This document shows, in pieces, positions 14,082 to 20,610 of a stretch of DNA of 20,610 nucleotides. Numbering within the stretch: position 1 is the first letter of the stretch; each line of letters starts with the position of its first letter. The notes under the pieces were generated by a model, which saw nothing but the letters and a program-made list of their open reading frames with translations, searched no databases and was not told the DNA's origin. The DNA comes from Halanaeroarchaeum sp051744605 (GTDB lineage Archaea > Halobacteriota > Halobacteria > Halobacteriales > Halobacteriaceae): the NCBI GenBank assembly GCA_051744605.1, contig JBNJDE010000029.1:1-20610 (forward strand). The letters are read 5' to 3'. The translations under genes were made by a program, and so were the position numbers.

Positions 14082-15508
14082 AAGAGTACCAGACAATCAC
14101 CGAGATCAGCGGTCCGCTGGTGCACGTCGAGACCGACGAGCCCATCGGGTACGACGAGATCGTCGAGATCGAGACGCCCGACGGGACGGTCAAGCGTGGC
14201 CAGGTCCTCGAGACCGCCGGCGACGTCGTCGCGATCCAGGTCTTCGAGGGGACCGAGGGGATCGGCCGGGACGCATCCGTGCGCTTCCTGGGCGAGACGC
14301 TCAAGATGCCCGTCACCGAGGACCTCCTCGGCCGCTCGCTCGACGGCTCCGGGCAGCCGATCGACGGCGGCCCGGACATCGTCCCCGAGCACCGCCGCGA
14401 GATCGTCGGCGCCGCGATCAACCCGACGGCTCGCGAGTTCCCCGCCGAGTTCATCCAGACCGGCGTGAGCGGCATCGACGGCATGAACACGCTCGTTCGC
14501 GGCCAGAAGCTCCCGCTGTTCTCCGCGTCCGGGTTGCCACACAACGACCTGGCGCTCCAGATCGCTCGCCAGGCAACCGTCCCCGAGGAGGAGGCAGAAG
14601 GCGAGGAGGGCTCCGAGTTCGCCGTCGTCTTCGCCGCGATGGGGATCACGGCCGAAGAAGCCAACGAGTTCATGGAGGACTTCGAACGGACCGGGGCGCT
14701 CGAGCGCTCCGTGGTCTTCCTCAACCTGGCCGACGACCCGGCCGTCGAGCGGACCATCACGCCGCGACTCGCGCTCACCACCGCGGAGTACCTGGCCTTC
14801 GATAAGGGCTATCACGTCCTCGTCATCATGACGGACATGACCAACTACTGCGAGGCGCTGCGCGAGATCGGTGCGGCTCGCGAGGAAGTCCCGGGCCGTC
14901 GTGGCTACCCCGGGTACATGTACACCGACCTGGCCCAGCTCTACGAGCGGGCGGGTCGCATCGAGGGTGTGGATGGATCTATCACCCAGATCCCCATCCT
15001 GACGATGCCCGGCGACGACGACACCCACCCGATCCCGGACCTGACCGGGTACATCACGGAGGGACAGATCTACGTCGACCGGAGTCTCAACTCTCAGGGC
15101 GTCGAGCCCCCGATCAACGTCCTGCCCTCGCTCTCTCGGCTGATGGACGAGGGGATCGGCGAGGGTCTCACCCGCGAGGACCACGCCGACGTCTCCGACC
15201 AGCTCTACGCGGCGTACGCGGAGGGTGAGGACCTGCGCGACCTCGTGAACATCGTCGGCCGCGAGGCCCTCTCCGAGCGCGACAACAAGTACCTCGACTT
15301 CGCGGATCGCTTCGAGAACGAGTTCGTCCAGCAGAGCTTCCAGACGGCTCGCACCATCGAGGAGACCCTCGACATCGGGTGGGAACTGCTCTCCGAGTTC
15401 CCCAAGTCGGAGCTCAACCGCATCGACGAGGAGCTCATCGAGAAGTACTACATCGAGGACGCCGAGGACGCCGAGGAGGACGCCGAGGCGCCCGAAGCCG
15501 AGGCCTAG
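14078..15508 (+). CDS. atpB: A-type ATP synthase regulatory subunit B
   Basis: This is the non-catalytic partner of AtpA. The true start MKEYQTITEISGPLVHVE overlaps the atpA stop by 4 nt. The larger ORF beginning at 13658 runs in-frame through atpA in the wrong frame and is an artefact upstream of 14078. Its 476 residues show a degenerate P-loop SASGLPHN (149-156), which lacks the GKT lysine as expected for B. Also present are PGRRGYPGYMYTDLAQLYERAG (272-293), TMPGDDDTHPIPDLTGYI (309-326) and PSLSRLM (350-356), whose Arg354 is the likely arginine finger contributed to the A-subunit site. The C-terminus is unusually acidic (EDAEDAEEDAEAPEAEA), a haloarchaeal trait. Confidence 0.97.
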   Translation: MKEYQTITEISGPLVHVETDEPIGYDEIVEIETPDGTVKRGQVLETAGDVVAIQVFEGTEGIGRDASVRFLGETLKMPVTEDLLGRSLDGSGQPIDGGPDIVPEHRREIVGAAINPTAREFPAEFIQTGVSGIDGMNTLVRGQKLPLFSASGLPHNDLALQIARQATVPEEEAEGEEGSEFAVVFAAMGITAEEANEFMEDFERTGALERSVVFLNLADDPAVERTITPRLALTTAEYLAFDKGYHVLVIMTDMTNYCEALREIGAAREEVPGRRGYPGYMYTDLAQLYERAGRIEGVDGSITQIPILTMPGDDDTHPIPDLTGYITEGQIYVDRSLNSQGVEPPINVLPSLSRLMDEGIGEGLTREDHADVSDQLYAAYAEGEDLRDLVNIVGREALSERDNKYLDFADRFENEFVQQSFQTARTIEETLDIGWELLSEFPKSELNRIDEELIEKYYIEDAEDAEEDAEAPEAEA

Positions 15509-15520
15509 ACCCATACCACC

Positions 15521-16204
15521 ATGGCAGAAGACGTCAAGCCGACGCGAAAGAACCTGATGGAGATCGAGGATCGCATCCAGCTCTCCGAGCGGGGCCACGA
15601 CACGCTCGAACAGAAGCGTGACGGCCTCATCATGGAGTTCATGGACATCCTCGACCAGGCCCAGGACGTCCGCGAGGAGATGGAGGCCGACTACGACCGC
15701 GCCCAGGAGGCCATCGACTCCGCCCGGGCCATCGAGGGCGACGTCGCGGTCCGCGGTGCCGCCGCGGCGCTCAAAGAGCACCCGGAGATCACGGTCGAGT
15801 CGAAGAACATCATGGGCGTCGTCGTTCCCCAGATCGAGTCGAGCAAGGTCAAGAAGACCCTCGATCAGCGCGGCTACGGCGTCCTCGGGACGAGCGCCCA
15901 CATCGACGAGGCGGCCGAGGCCTACGAGGACCTCCTCGATTCCATCGTGCTCGCCGCCGAGGTGGAGACGGCGATGAAGAAGATGCTGACGGAGATCGAG
16001 ACGACCAAGCGGCGCGTCAACGCCCTGGAGTTCAAACTCCTGCCGGACCTCTACGAGAACCAGGAGTACATCCAGCAGAAACTCGAAGAACAGGAGCGCG
16101 AAGAGATCTTCCGGATGAAGAAGGTCAAGGCCAAAAAGGAGCGCGAAGAGAAAGAAGAACGCGATGCGAAGGCAGCGCAGGCCGAGGCCGCCGCGAGCGA
16201 GTAA
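15521..16204 (+). CDS. atpD: A-type ATP synthase subunit D (central rotor stalk)
   Basis: This is the 227-residue rotor shaft subunit. It has two long helices: the N-terminal VKPTRKNLMEIEDRIQLSER with the following LLEQKRD-type segment, and the C-terminal IETTKRRVNALEFKLLPDL (about 158-176), the family signature. Between them lies the short globular segment. The last 40 residues are a Lys/Glu-rich helix (KKVKAKKEREEKEERDAKAAQ) longer and more charged than in methanogens. It starts 12 nt after atpB with no Shine-Dalgarno sequence. It is the last ATP synthase gene. A short pyrimidine-rich stretch at 16207-16218 follows its stop. Confidence 0.95.
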   Translation: MAEDVKPTRKNLMEIEDRIQLSERGHDTLEQKRDGLIMEFMDILDQAQDVREEMEADYDRAQEAIDSARAIEGDVAVRGAAAALKEHPEITVESKNIMGVVVPQIESSKVKKTLDQRGYGVLGTSAHIDEAAEAYEDLLDSIVLAAEVETAMKKMLTEIETTKRRVNALEFKLLPDLYENQEYIQQKLEEQEREEIFRMKKVKAKKEREEKEERDAKAAQAEAAASE

Positions 16205-16235
16205 GCTTTTCTCGGTTCCTCACGTCGAGGGGGGT

Positions 16236-16628
16236 ATGCGGTGTCCGAACTGTGAGGCCACGACCGTCGCGTTCGTCATCCCGGCGGCCGTCAGCGACGC
16301 GATGCCGGAAGACCGCCCGGGTGGCGCCCTCTGCACGCACTGTCTGACCGTCACGCCACTCGACGACCCGCCCAGCGAGGCGCCCGACTGGTCGGCCGTC
16401 CACGGGGCCTTCCCCACCGACGAAGCCGGCGCGACCGTGGCGACGCTCCTGGCGCTCGTGGATTCGCTCGCCCTCTACCGGGCGGAGATAGACGCGGTGG
16501 CTCGCCACGCTGAGTCCCTCGGCGTCGACGTCATGCTGGTTCTGGACCGACTGGCCCGCGACGACGCCATCGACCCGCACTTCGACATCGACCGACGGCG
16601 GGCACAGCTCGAACAGCTACTCGCCTAA
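16236..16628 (+). CDS. Small zinc-ribbon protein, DUF6276-like
   Basis: The 130-residue haloarchaeal protein has two CxxC pairs, CPNC (3-6) and CTHC (33-36), which suggest one bound zinc ion. A helical C-terminal half follows (ATVATLLALVDSLALYRAEID, VLDRLARDDAIDPHFDIDRRRAQLEQLL). This matches the family I recall as DUF6276; function is unknown. The start at 16236 puts the first CxxC at the N-terminus and has a purine-rich GAGGGGGG upstream, so translation from a leadered transcript is likely. An in-frame start at 16164 inside atpD is unconvincing. It lies 31 nt after atpD on the same strand and may be co-transcribed with the operon. No enzymatic motif is seen. Confidence 0.8.
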   Translation: MRCPNCEATTVAFVIPAAVSDAMPEDRPGGALCTHCLTVTPLDDPPSEAPDWSAVHGAFPTDEAGATVATLLALVDSLALYRAEIDAVARHAESLGVDVMLVLDRLARDDAIDPHFDIDRRRAQLEQLLA

Positions 16629-16635
16629 GCTTCTT

Positions 16636-16677
16636 GTACCGGGACCGGCCCATCCCGTGCCATCGATCGCTTCGATG
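16636..16677. terminator. Two small hairpins after the zinc-ribbon gene
   Basis: CGGGA (16640-16644) pairs with TCCCG (16653-16657). CATCGA (16661-16666) pairs perfectly with TCGATG (16672-16677) around TCGCT. They lie just downstream of the rightward gene and may mark its transcript end. There is no strong T-tract. Confidence 0.3.
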
Positions 16678-16695
16678 CGCGGGTCAGGCCGAGGC

Positions 16696-16765
16696 GGGAG
16701 TCCGACACACCGCCCCGCGGGATCCACCAGGTTTTGAGACTCCCTGGTGCGGAGATTCGTGTCGG
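16696..16765. other. Nested inverted repeats between convergent genes
   Basis: There are three perfect 7-bp pairings. CCGACAC (16702-16708) pairs with GTGTCGG (16759-16765). CACCAGG (16725-16731) pairs with CCTGGTG (16743-16749), nested inside the first with an 11-nt loop. GGGAGTC (16696-16702) pairs with GACTCCC (16738-16744) and excludes parts of the others. The 176-nt gap (16629-16804) contains no protein gene I can support. The element could be a bidirectional terminator or part of a small RNA. No tRNA is present. Confidence 0.4.
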
Positions 16766-16780
16766 CTGTTCGCCATCCAC

Positions 16781-16789
16781 GCAAAAGGC
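16781..16789 (-). terminator. Short T-tract after aRF1
   Basis: On the minus strand this reads CCTTTTGC about 16 nt after the aRF1 stop. Haloarchaeal transcripts often end at short T-runs, so this is a plausible but weak termination site. Confidence 0.35.
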
Positions 16790-16804
16790 AGATCGCTCGC
16801 CGCC

Positions 16805-18052
16805 TTACACGCCGGTCGAGTAACGGAGGATGCCGGCCACGCCGCCGAAGGCGGTCAGCAACTGCTCGCCCTTCTCGAAGTCCGTCGAGATGAAGTGGGT
16901 CTCGGTCCCCCGGTCGTCGGCGATGTTCATGAGGTGCTCGATGGCGTCCTCGCGGTCGGCCTCCGTCGCGGGTTCGCCACACTCCTCGCACTCGTACTCG
17001 GGCGTCGCGTGTCGCGACTCCACGAGTTCGCGTTCCTCGTGGCCGTTGGGACACTCGTAGGTGACGACGTCCTGGCGGAGGTCCTCGCTGATGAGCAACG
17101 TCTCCACCGAGCCCATGACCAGGTTGCGACGGGTCGGCTCGAACCCGTAGGTGGCGAGGTCGCCGCCGTGGAGCTCCTTGAAGAAGGTCTCCATGTCGTC
17201 TTTGTCCTGCATGAGCTCCGCGTCCGCGAGGGCGGCGCTGCCGGCGTCGACGAGGTCGTAGAGGCCGGACTCGTCGGTGTAGGCCACGTCGAACTTGCCG
17301 AGGACCTTGTCCTGGAGCTCGTGGTGGAGGTAGTCGCCGTCGAGGAACTCGTCCTTCGTCGGCGAGGGACCACCGACCAGGATGCCGTCGAGTTCGTGGC
17401 GTTCGGCGACGAACAGTTCGTCGGCCATCCCCGCGACCTCCTGGTAAAAGTTGTCGATGGCCTCCAGGCGGAGGCGGGCGAACCGCTGGGCGGACTGGCC
17501 ACCTTTCCGCTGTTTGCCGGGGACCAGCGAGGTGGTCGACTTCACCGGCTCGACGCGCTTGCCCTTGAGCCAGCCGACGTTCGCCTCGCGTCTGTCGAGG
17601 ACGATGAGGCCGTAGAGGCCCTTGTCAGTGAGCATCCCCTCGAGTGGCTCGGTCAGGAACTCCGAATCGCAGTGGTATCGGAAGGACTGGATCTCCTGGG
17701 GCGGGTTCTCCAGCACCTCGGTGACCATGTCCGTCTGCCCGCCGCCGGCGTCGATCGCCCCCGAGAACAACACCATGCCGTTCTCCGGCGGATTGTCGTA
17801 GTACTTCAACCGGGCCTTGATGGACGAGAGGGCGTCCTGGACGTTCGTCCGGGTGTCCTTGGACTTGATGTTGGCCGCCTCGCTGTGCTCCTGGGTGACG
17901 TGGGCGACGACGTCCGAGATCTGCTTGTCCGGGGGGACGTAGATGGTGACGAGCTGGGTGCCGCTGCCCCGGCGCTCCTGGAGGTCCTCGATGACCTTCC
18001 GAAACTCGTATTTTCGTCGGTCTTCGGACTCCTCCGCCTGCGTGCCGCTCAT
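16805..18052 (-). CDS. prf1: Archaeal peptide chain release factor 1 (aRF1)
   Basis: The protein recognises all three stop codons in the ribosome and triggers peptide release. Its 415 residues match the family. Stop-codon decoding motifs are NIKS (61-64) and Y-x-C-x3-F (Tyr126, Cys128, Phe132). The catalytic GGQ (184-186), in RKGGQSAQRF, enters the peptidyl transferase centre. The C-terminal domain (about 275-415) contains Cys334, His338, Cys355 and Cys358 in the CPNGH and CEEC segments, a likely zinc site in the minidomain. The start MSGTQAEESEDRRKYEF follows a TATA-like box about 29 nt upstream. The gene is divergent from the acyl-CoA dehydrogenase and convergent with the zinc-ribbon gene. 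Confidence 0.97.
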   Translation of the reverse strand: MSGTQAEESEDRRKYEFRKVIEDLQERRGSGTQLVTIYVPPDKQISDVVAHVTQEHSEAANIKSKDTRTNVQDALSSIKARLKYYDNPPENGMVLFSGAIDAGGGQTDMVTEVLENPPQEIQSFRYHCDSEFLTEPLEGMLTDKGLYGLIVLDRREANVGWLKGKRVEPVKSTTSLVPGKQRKGGQSAQRFARLRLEAIDNFYQEVAGMADELFVAERHELDGILVGGPSPTKDEFLDGDYLHHELQDKVLGKFDVAYTDESGLYDLVDAGSAALADAELMQDKDDMETFFKELHGGDLATYGFEPTRRNLVMGSVETLLISEDLRQDVVTYECPNGHEERELVESRHATPEYECEECGEPATEADREDAIEHLMNIADDRGTETHFISTDFEKGEQLLTAFGGVAGILRYSTGV

Positions 18053-18173
18053 TGGACGATTCTAGCCGGTCGGACGGTAAGTATGCTTTGACACTCGGGG
18101 TGCCCGGTTGAACCGTGTGGTAGTTGTCAGCAGTTCCAATGATTTGAAGCCGGATAGCCGAGAACGGGGTAGT
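18053..18173. promoter_or_regulatory. Divergent promoter region of aRF1 and acyl-CoA dehydrogenase
   Basis: Leftward, GCATACTTA (minus strand, 18078-18086) is a TATA-like box about 29 nt before the aRF1 ATG at 18052. Rightward, only a poor candidate (TGATTTGA, about 18139-18146) lies at the right distance before ATG 18174. Between them are the odd palindrome CGGTT-G-AACCG (18105-18115) and a loose inverted repeat, TGCT-TT-GACA near 18083 with TGTCAGCA near 18125. One could bind a fatty acid metabolism regulator, but this is conjecture. Confidence 0.4.
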
Positions 18174-19328
18174 ATGGACTTCGAACTCTCCGAGGAGCAG
18201 GTTGCGATTCGCGACGAAGTGCGTCGGTTCGCCGAAAACGAGATCGAACCGGTCGCCACCGAGTTCGACGTCGAGGAGAAATATCCCTACGACGTCGTCG
18301 AGAAAGCCGCCGAGATGGGCCTGACCGGCGCGAACATCCCGATGGAGTACGGGGGAGCGGGCTACTCCGCCCTCGACGTCGCCATCATCAGCGAGGAGCT
18401 GTTCGCCGTCGACCCCGGCATCGCGCTCTCGATCGTCGCGGCCTCGTTCGGCGCCGATGCCATCATGGGCTTCGGTACCGAGGACCAGAAAGAGCGCTTT
18501 CTGCCCCCGGTCGCCGAGGGTGACGCCATCATGGGGTCGGCCATCTCGGAGCCCGACACCGGCTCCGACGTCTCGTCCGTGTCCACCAGCGCAGAGAAGG
18601 ACGGCGACGAGTGGGTCCTCAACGGAAACAAGATGTGGATCACCAACGGGTCTGTCGGCGACTTCTTCGTCGTCATCGCGGAGACCGACCCGGACGTCGA
18701 GGACCGCTACTCCGGGTTCTCCCAGTTCGTCGTCGAGTCCGACCGGGACGGCTTCAAGGCCGACAAGATCACGGGGAAGCTGGGCGTCCGCGGCAGCGAC
18801 ACGGCGGAGATCATCCTCGACGACGTCCGTATTCCCGAGGAGAACCTCATCGGGTCCCGCGGGATGGGTTTTCTCCAGCTCATGCAGTTCTTCGACGAGA
18901 CCCGGACGATGGTGGCCGCCCAGGCCGTCGGGATCGCCAAGGGGGCCTCGGAGGCGGCCCTCGAGTACGCACAGGAACGCGAGCAGTTCGGCCGGTCCAT
19001 CAGTGAGTTCCAGGCGATCCAGCACAAGCTCGCGGACATGTATTCCAAGACCGAGGCCGCTCGCCAGCTGACCTACAAGTCGGCGTGGGCCGTCGACGAG
19101 GACCGCGACGACCTGACGATGCTGGCCTCGATGGCCAAGGAGTACGCATCGCGAATCGCCGTCGAGGTCGCCAACGAGGCCGTCCAGATCCACGGTGGCT
19201 CGGGCTACGTCAACGACTTCCCGGTCGAGCGGTTCTACCGCGACGCCAAGATCACCCAGATCTACGAGGGGACCTCCGAGATCCAGAAGAACATCATCGC
19301 TCGCGAACTCCTCGGCAAAGGGTTCTAA
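18174..19328 (+). CDS. Acyl-CoA dehydrogenase
   Basis: This FAD enzyme makes the first alpha-beta double bond of an acyl-CoA and hands electrons to ETF. The chosen start, MDFELSEEQVAIRDE, gives 384 residues, normal for the family. An in-frame ATG at 18108 would add 22 unrelated residues across the promoter. Signatures are SEPDTGSD (125-132, FAD and substrate loop), WITNG (155-159), REQFGRSISEFQAIQHKLADM for cofactor contacts, QIHGGSGY (338-345) and the catalytic base Glu365 in QIYEGTSEIQ. The substrate (straight or branched chain) cannot be told by eye. EtfAB in the same window is a plausible electron acceptor. There is no fusion or truncation. Confidence 0.95.
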   Translation: MDFELSEEQVAIRDEVRRFAENEIEPVATEFDVEEKYPYDVVEKAAEMGLTGANIPMEYGGAGYSALDVAIISEELFAVDPGIALSIVAASFGADAIMGFGTEDQKERFLPPVAEGDAIMGSAISEPDTGSDVSSVSTSAEKDGDEWVLNGNKMWITNGSVGDFFVVIAETDPDVEDRYSGFSQFVVESDRDGFKADKITGKLGVRGSDTAEIILDDVRIPEENLIGSRGMGFLQLMQFFDETRTMVAAQAVGIAKGASEAALEYAQEREQFGRSISEFQAIQHKLADMYSKTEAARQLTYKSAWAVDEDRDDLTMLASMAKEYASRIAVEVANEAVQIHGGSGYVNDFPVERFYRDAKITQIYEGTSEIQKNIIARELLGKGF

Positions 19329-19372
19329 CTGTCACCGAACGCGGACGTTTCGGGGCCAGGCCTGCACAATCC

Positions 19373-19378
19373 TTTATG
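19373..19378 (+). promoter_or_regulatory. TATA-like box for the MinD-like gene
   Basis: TTTATG is centred about 30 nt before the ATG at 19405, within the 76-nt gap after the acyl-CoA dehydrogenase. It suggests that the MinD-like gene has its own leaderless promoter rather than depending on the upstream gene. Confidence 0.55.
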
Positions 19379-19404
19379 TCCCAACCGTCGTAGAACCGGT
19401 ATCA

Positions 19405-20610
19405 ATGGCTACTTCGCGTGTGTACGCAGTGGCGAGCGGCAAGGGTGGGGTGGGCAAGACCACCACTGCCGTCAACCTGGGTGCCGCCTTCGCGGAAGCG
19501 GGACGGACCGTCGTCGTCGTGGACGTCGACCTCGGGATGGCGAACCTCGGGGACATGCTGGACGTCGAGACGGCGTCCCCGACCCTCCACGACGCCCTGT
19601 CCGGTGACGCCGCCATCGAGGAGGTACTCCGGGCCGCGCCGGGCGAGTTCGACGCAGTCGTCGGGAGTCGTGGCGTCGAACCCTTCGGTCGAGCCGACCC
19701 CGCCGGTCTGCGGGACGTCGTCGACGACCTCCGCGAGCGCTACGACGTCGTCGTGTTAGACACGGGCGCTGGACTGAGTTACGACGCGGCCTTGCCGCTG
19801 GGCCTCGCGGACAGCGTGATCCTCGTCACGACCCCCGACGACGCCGCCCTGCACAACGCCGAGATGACCGGCGACATCGTGGACCGCATCGGCGGGACGG
19901 TGGCTGGCGTCGTCGTCAACCGGATGGGCGTCTCGACCGGCGAGTCGCCCTCGGCCATCACGTCCCGGCTTGGCGTCCCCGTGCTGGGGTCGGTCCCGGA
20001 GGACAGTGCGGTCGCCGAGAGCGCCGCGAAGGGGATCCCGCTCGTCGTCGCTGACCGCAGCAGTCCGGCGGCCCAGTCCTTCCGCGAGATCGCGTACGGC
20101 ATCCTCGAGGAACCGCTCCCGCGGGACTGGATGAACGAAGACGAGGCCGGTTCGGACTCCACGACCGACGACGCAGGTGGGGACGACGCGGACATCATCG
20201 TCGCCGACCCGGCCGCCGACGAGGACGAATCGGCGGACTCCCCCGCCGCGGAAGACGGATCGGCGGCCGGCGACGAGGGCGGAACGGCGGAACTCCCGAG
20301 CGACGAGGGCAGGGTGGACGACCCAGACGCGGATCCCGAGGCAGTTCCTTCTGCGGGAGTGACTGGAACCGAGGACCCGACCGAGGCGGAACCGGACGAA
20401 TCGGCCGTGGATGACCCCATCGACCCGGCCGACGACGACGTCATCGAGGCGGCGGCCGGCCGGGAGGACGAGGCCGACGAAGCGCCGGCGGGAGTCGGGG
20501 CCGACCGCGACGAAGCCGACGCAGAAGCGACGCCCGAGACCGATGCCGACCCGGAACCGGCGACAGGAACCGAGGACGCGGAACCGGCGGCAGGAACCGA
20601 GGACGCGGAA
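19405..20610 (+). CDS. minD: MinD/ParA-type ATPase with long acidic tail (3' end outside the window)
   Basis: The reading frame is open from ATG 19405 to the window edge (402 codons seen, no stop). Residues 1-240 form a MinD/ParA domain: the deviant Walker A SGKGGVGKTT (11-20, signature Lys13 and Lys18), switch motif DVDLGMANLGDML (40-52), Walker B-like VVVLDTGAG (115-123) and VVVNRMG (169-175). The switch wording DLGMANL is closer to FlhG/FleN and archaeal MinD than to E. coli MinD. After residue 243 comes a tail almost free of Lys and rich in Asp, Glu, Ala, Pro and Ser. Such dimerising ATPases position cell structures. A long-tailed MinD4 near the atp genes in Haloferax volcanii positions archaella and chemoreceptors at the poles; equivalence here is inferred. 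Confidence 0.88.
   Translation, partial: MATSRVYAVASGKGGVGKTTTAVNLGAAFAEAGRTVVVVDVDLGMANLGDMLDVETASPTLHDALSGDAAIEEVLRAAPGEFDAVVGSRGVEPFGRADPAGLRDVVDDLRERYDVVVLDTGAGLSYDAALPLGLADSVILVTTPDDAALHNAEMTGDIVDRIGGTVAGVVVNRMGVSTGESPSAITSRLGVPVLGSVPEDSAVAESAAKGIPLVVADRSSPAAQSFREIAYGILEEPLPRDWMNEDEAGSDSTTDDAGGDDADIIVADPAADEDESADSPAAEDGSAAGDEGGTAELPSDEGRVDDPDADPEAVPSAGVTGTEDPTEAEPDESAVDDPIDPADDDVIEAAAGREDEADEAPAGVGADRDEADAEATPETDADPEPATGTEDAEPAAGTEDAE
20554..20607 (+). repeat. 27-bp tandem repeat in the MinD tail
   Basis: Two 27-nt units differing by one base encode EPATGTEDA and EPAAGTEDA, and the next unit seems to begin at 20608. A partial copy (GGAACCGAGGAC) occurs at 20364-20375. In-frame units of nine codons can expand or contract without breaking the gene. 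The array may continue beyond the window. Confidence 0.75.

Noticed and set aside
14072..15901. Long minus-strand ORF (609 codons) antisense to atpB and atpD
   Set aside because: It spans two real genes on the other strand and arises because codon bias removes stops in this frame.
16681..16770. Possible tRNA or H/ACA-type RNA in the aRF1 intergenic region
   Set aside because: No T-arm sequence, acceptor pairing or CCA-type end fits a tRNA. No ACA follows the lower stem at the proper place, so I report only generic structure.
16634..18091. Plus-strand ORF (485 codons) antisense to aRF1
   Set aside because: aRF1 on the minus strand shows NIKS and GGQ motifs. The antisense frame shows no family features.
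17625..19193. Minus-strand ORF (522 codons) across aRF1 and the acyl-CoA dehydrogenase
   Set aside because: It crosses a divergent promoter region and overlaps two well-supported genes in other frames.
1..20610. Mobile elements, CRISPR arrays or attachment sites
   Set aside because: I saw no transposase or integrase, no regularly spaced repeats and no tRNA-associated direct repeats. Base use looks uniform across the window.

Overview
The window is chromosomal DNA from a haloarchaeon (class Halobacteria; genus not determinable by eye). The evidence is high GC with G/C-ending codons, strongly acidic proteins, TATA-like boxes 26-30 nt upstream of many start codons (leaderless-type promoters), a complete archaeal A-type ATP synthase operon, the archaeal release factor aRF1, and several haloarchaea-specific protein families. 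The window is gene-dense, has no sign of mobile DNA, and holds 21 protein genes, the last cut by the window end.

Left part (96-3883): a DUF373 membrane protein (+) whose stop codon abuts the stop of a convergent polyprenyl diphosphate synthase (-), then electron transfer flavoprotein genes etfB-etfA (-, overlapping by 4 nt).

Surface/regulatory part (3987-6934): a predicted one-pass membrane protein with an extracytoplasmic domain and a cytoplasmic winged-helix DNA-binding domain (-). It is divergent from a gene for an exported protein (+), which is followed by a small type IV pilin-like gene. A perfect 16-bp palindrome sits between the two divergent promoters. This is the best candidate here for an undescribed regulatory system.

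Central part (6896-16204): a SAM-dependent methyltransferase resembling quinone-ring methyltransferases (-), divergent from the nine-gene A-type ATP synthase operon atpHIKECFABD (+). A small zinc-ribbon protein (DUF6276-like) follows the operon.

Right part (16629-20610): a structured intergenic region, aRF1 (-), a divergent acyl-CoA dehydrogenase (+), and a MinD/ParA-type ATPase (+) with a very long acidic tail that runs off the window. The MinD gene is open at the window edge.

A common thread, which is inference, is membrane energy metabolism. Acyl-CoA dehydrogenase reduces ETF, ETF passes electrons towards menaquinone, the polyprenyl synthase and methyltransferase could help make or modify quinone, and the ATP synthase uses the resulting ion gradient. 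The pilin-like protein and the MinD-like ATPase may link to surface structures and polar organisation. The gene neighbourhood resembles what I recall from Haloferax volcanii, where minD4 lies shortly downstream of the atp genes.
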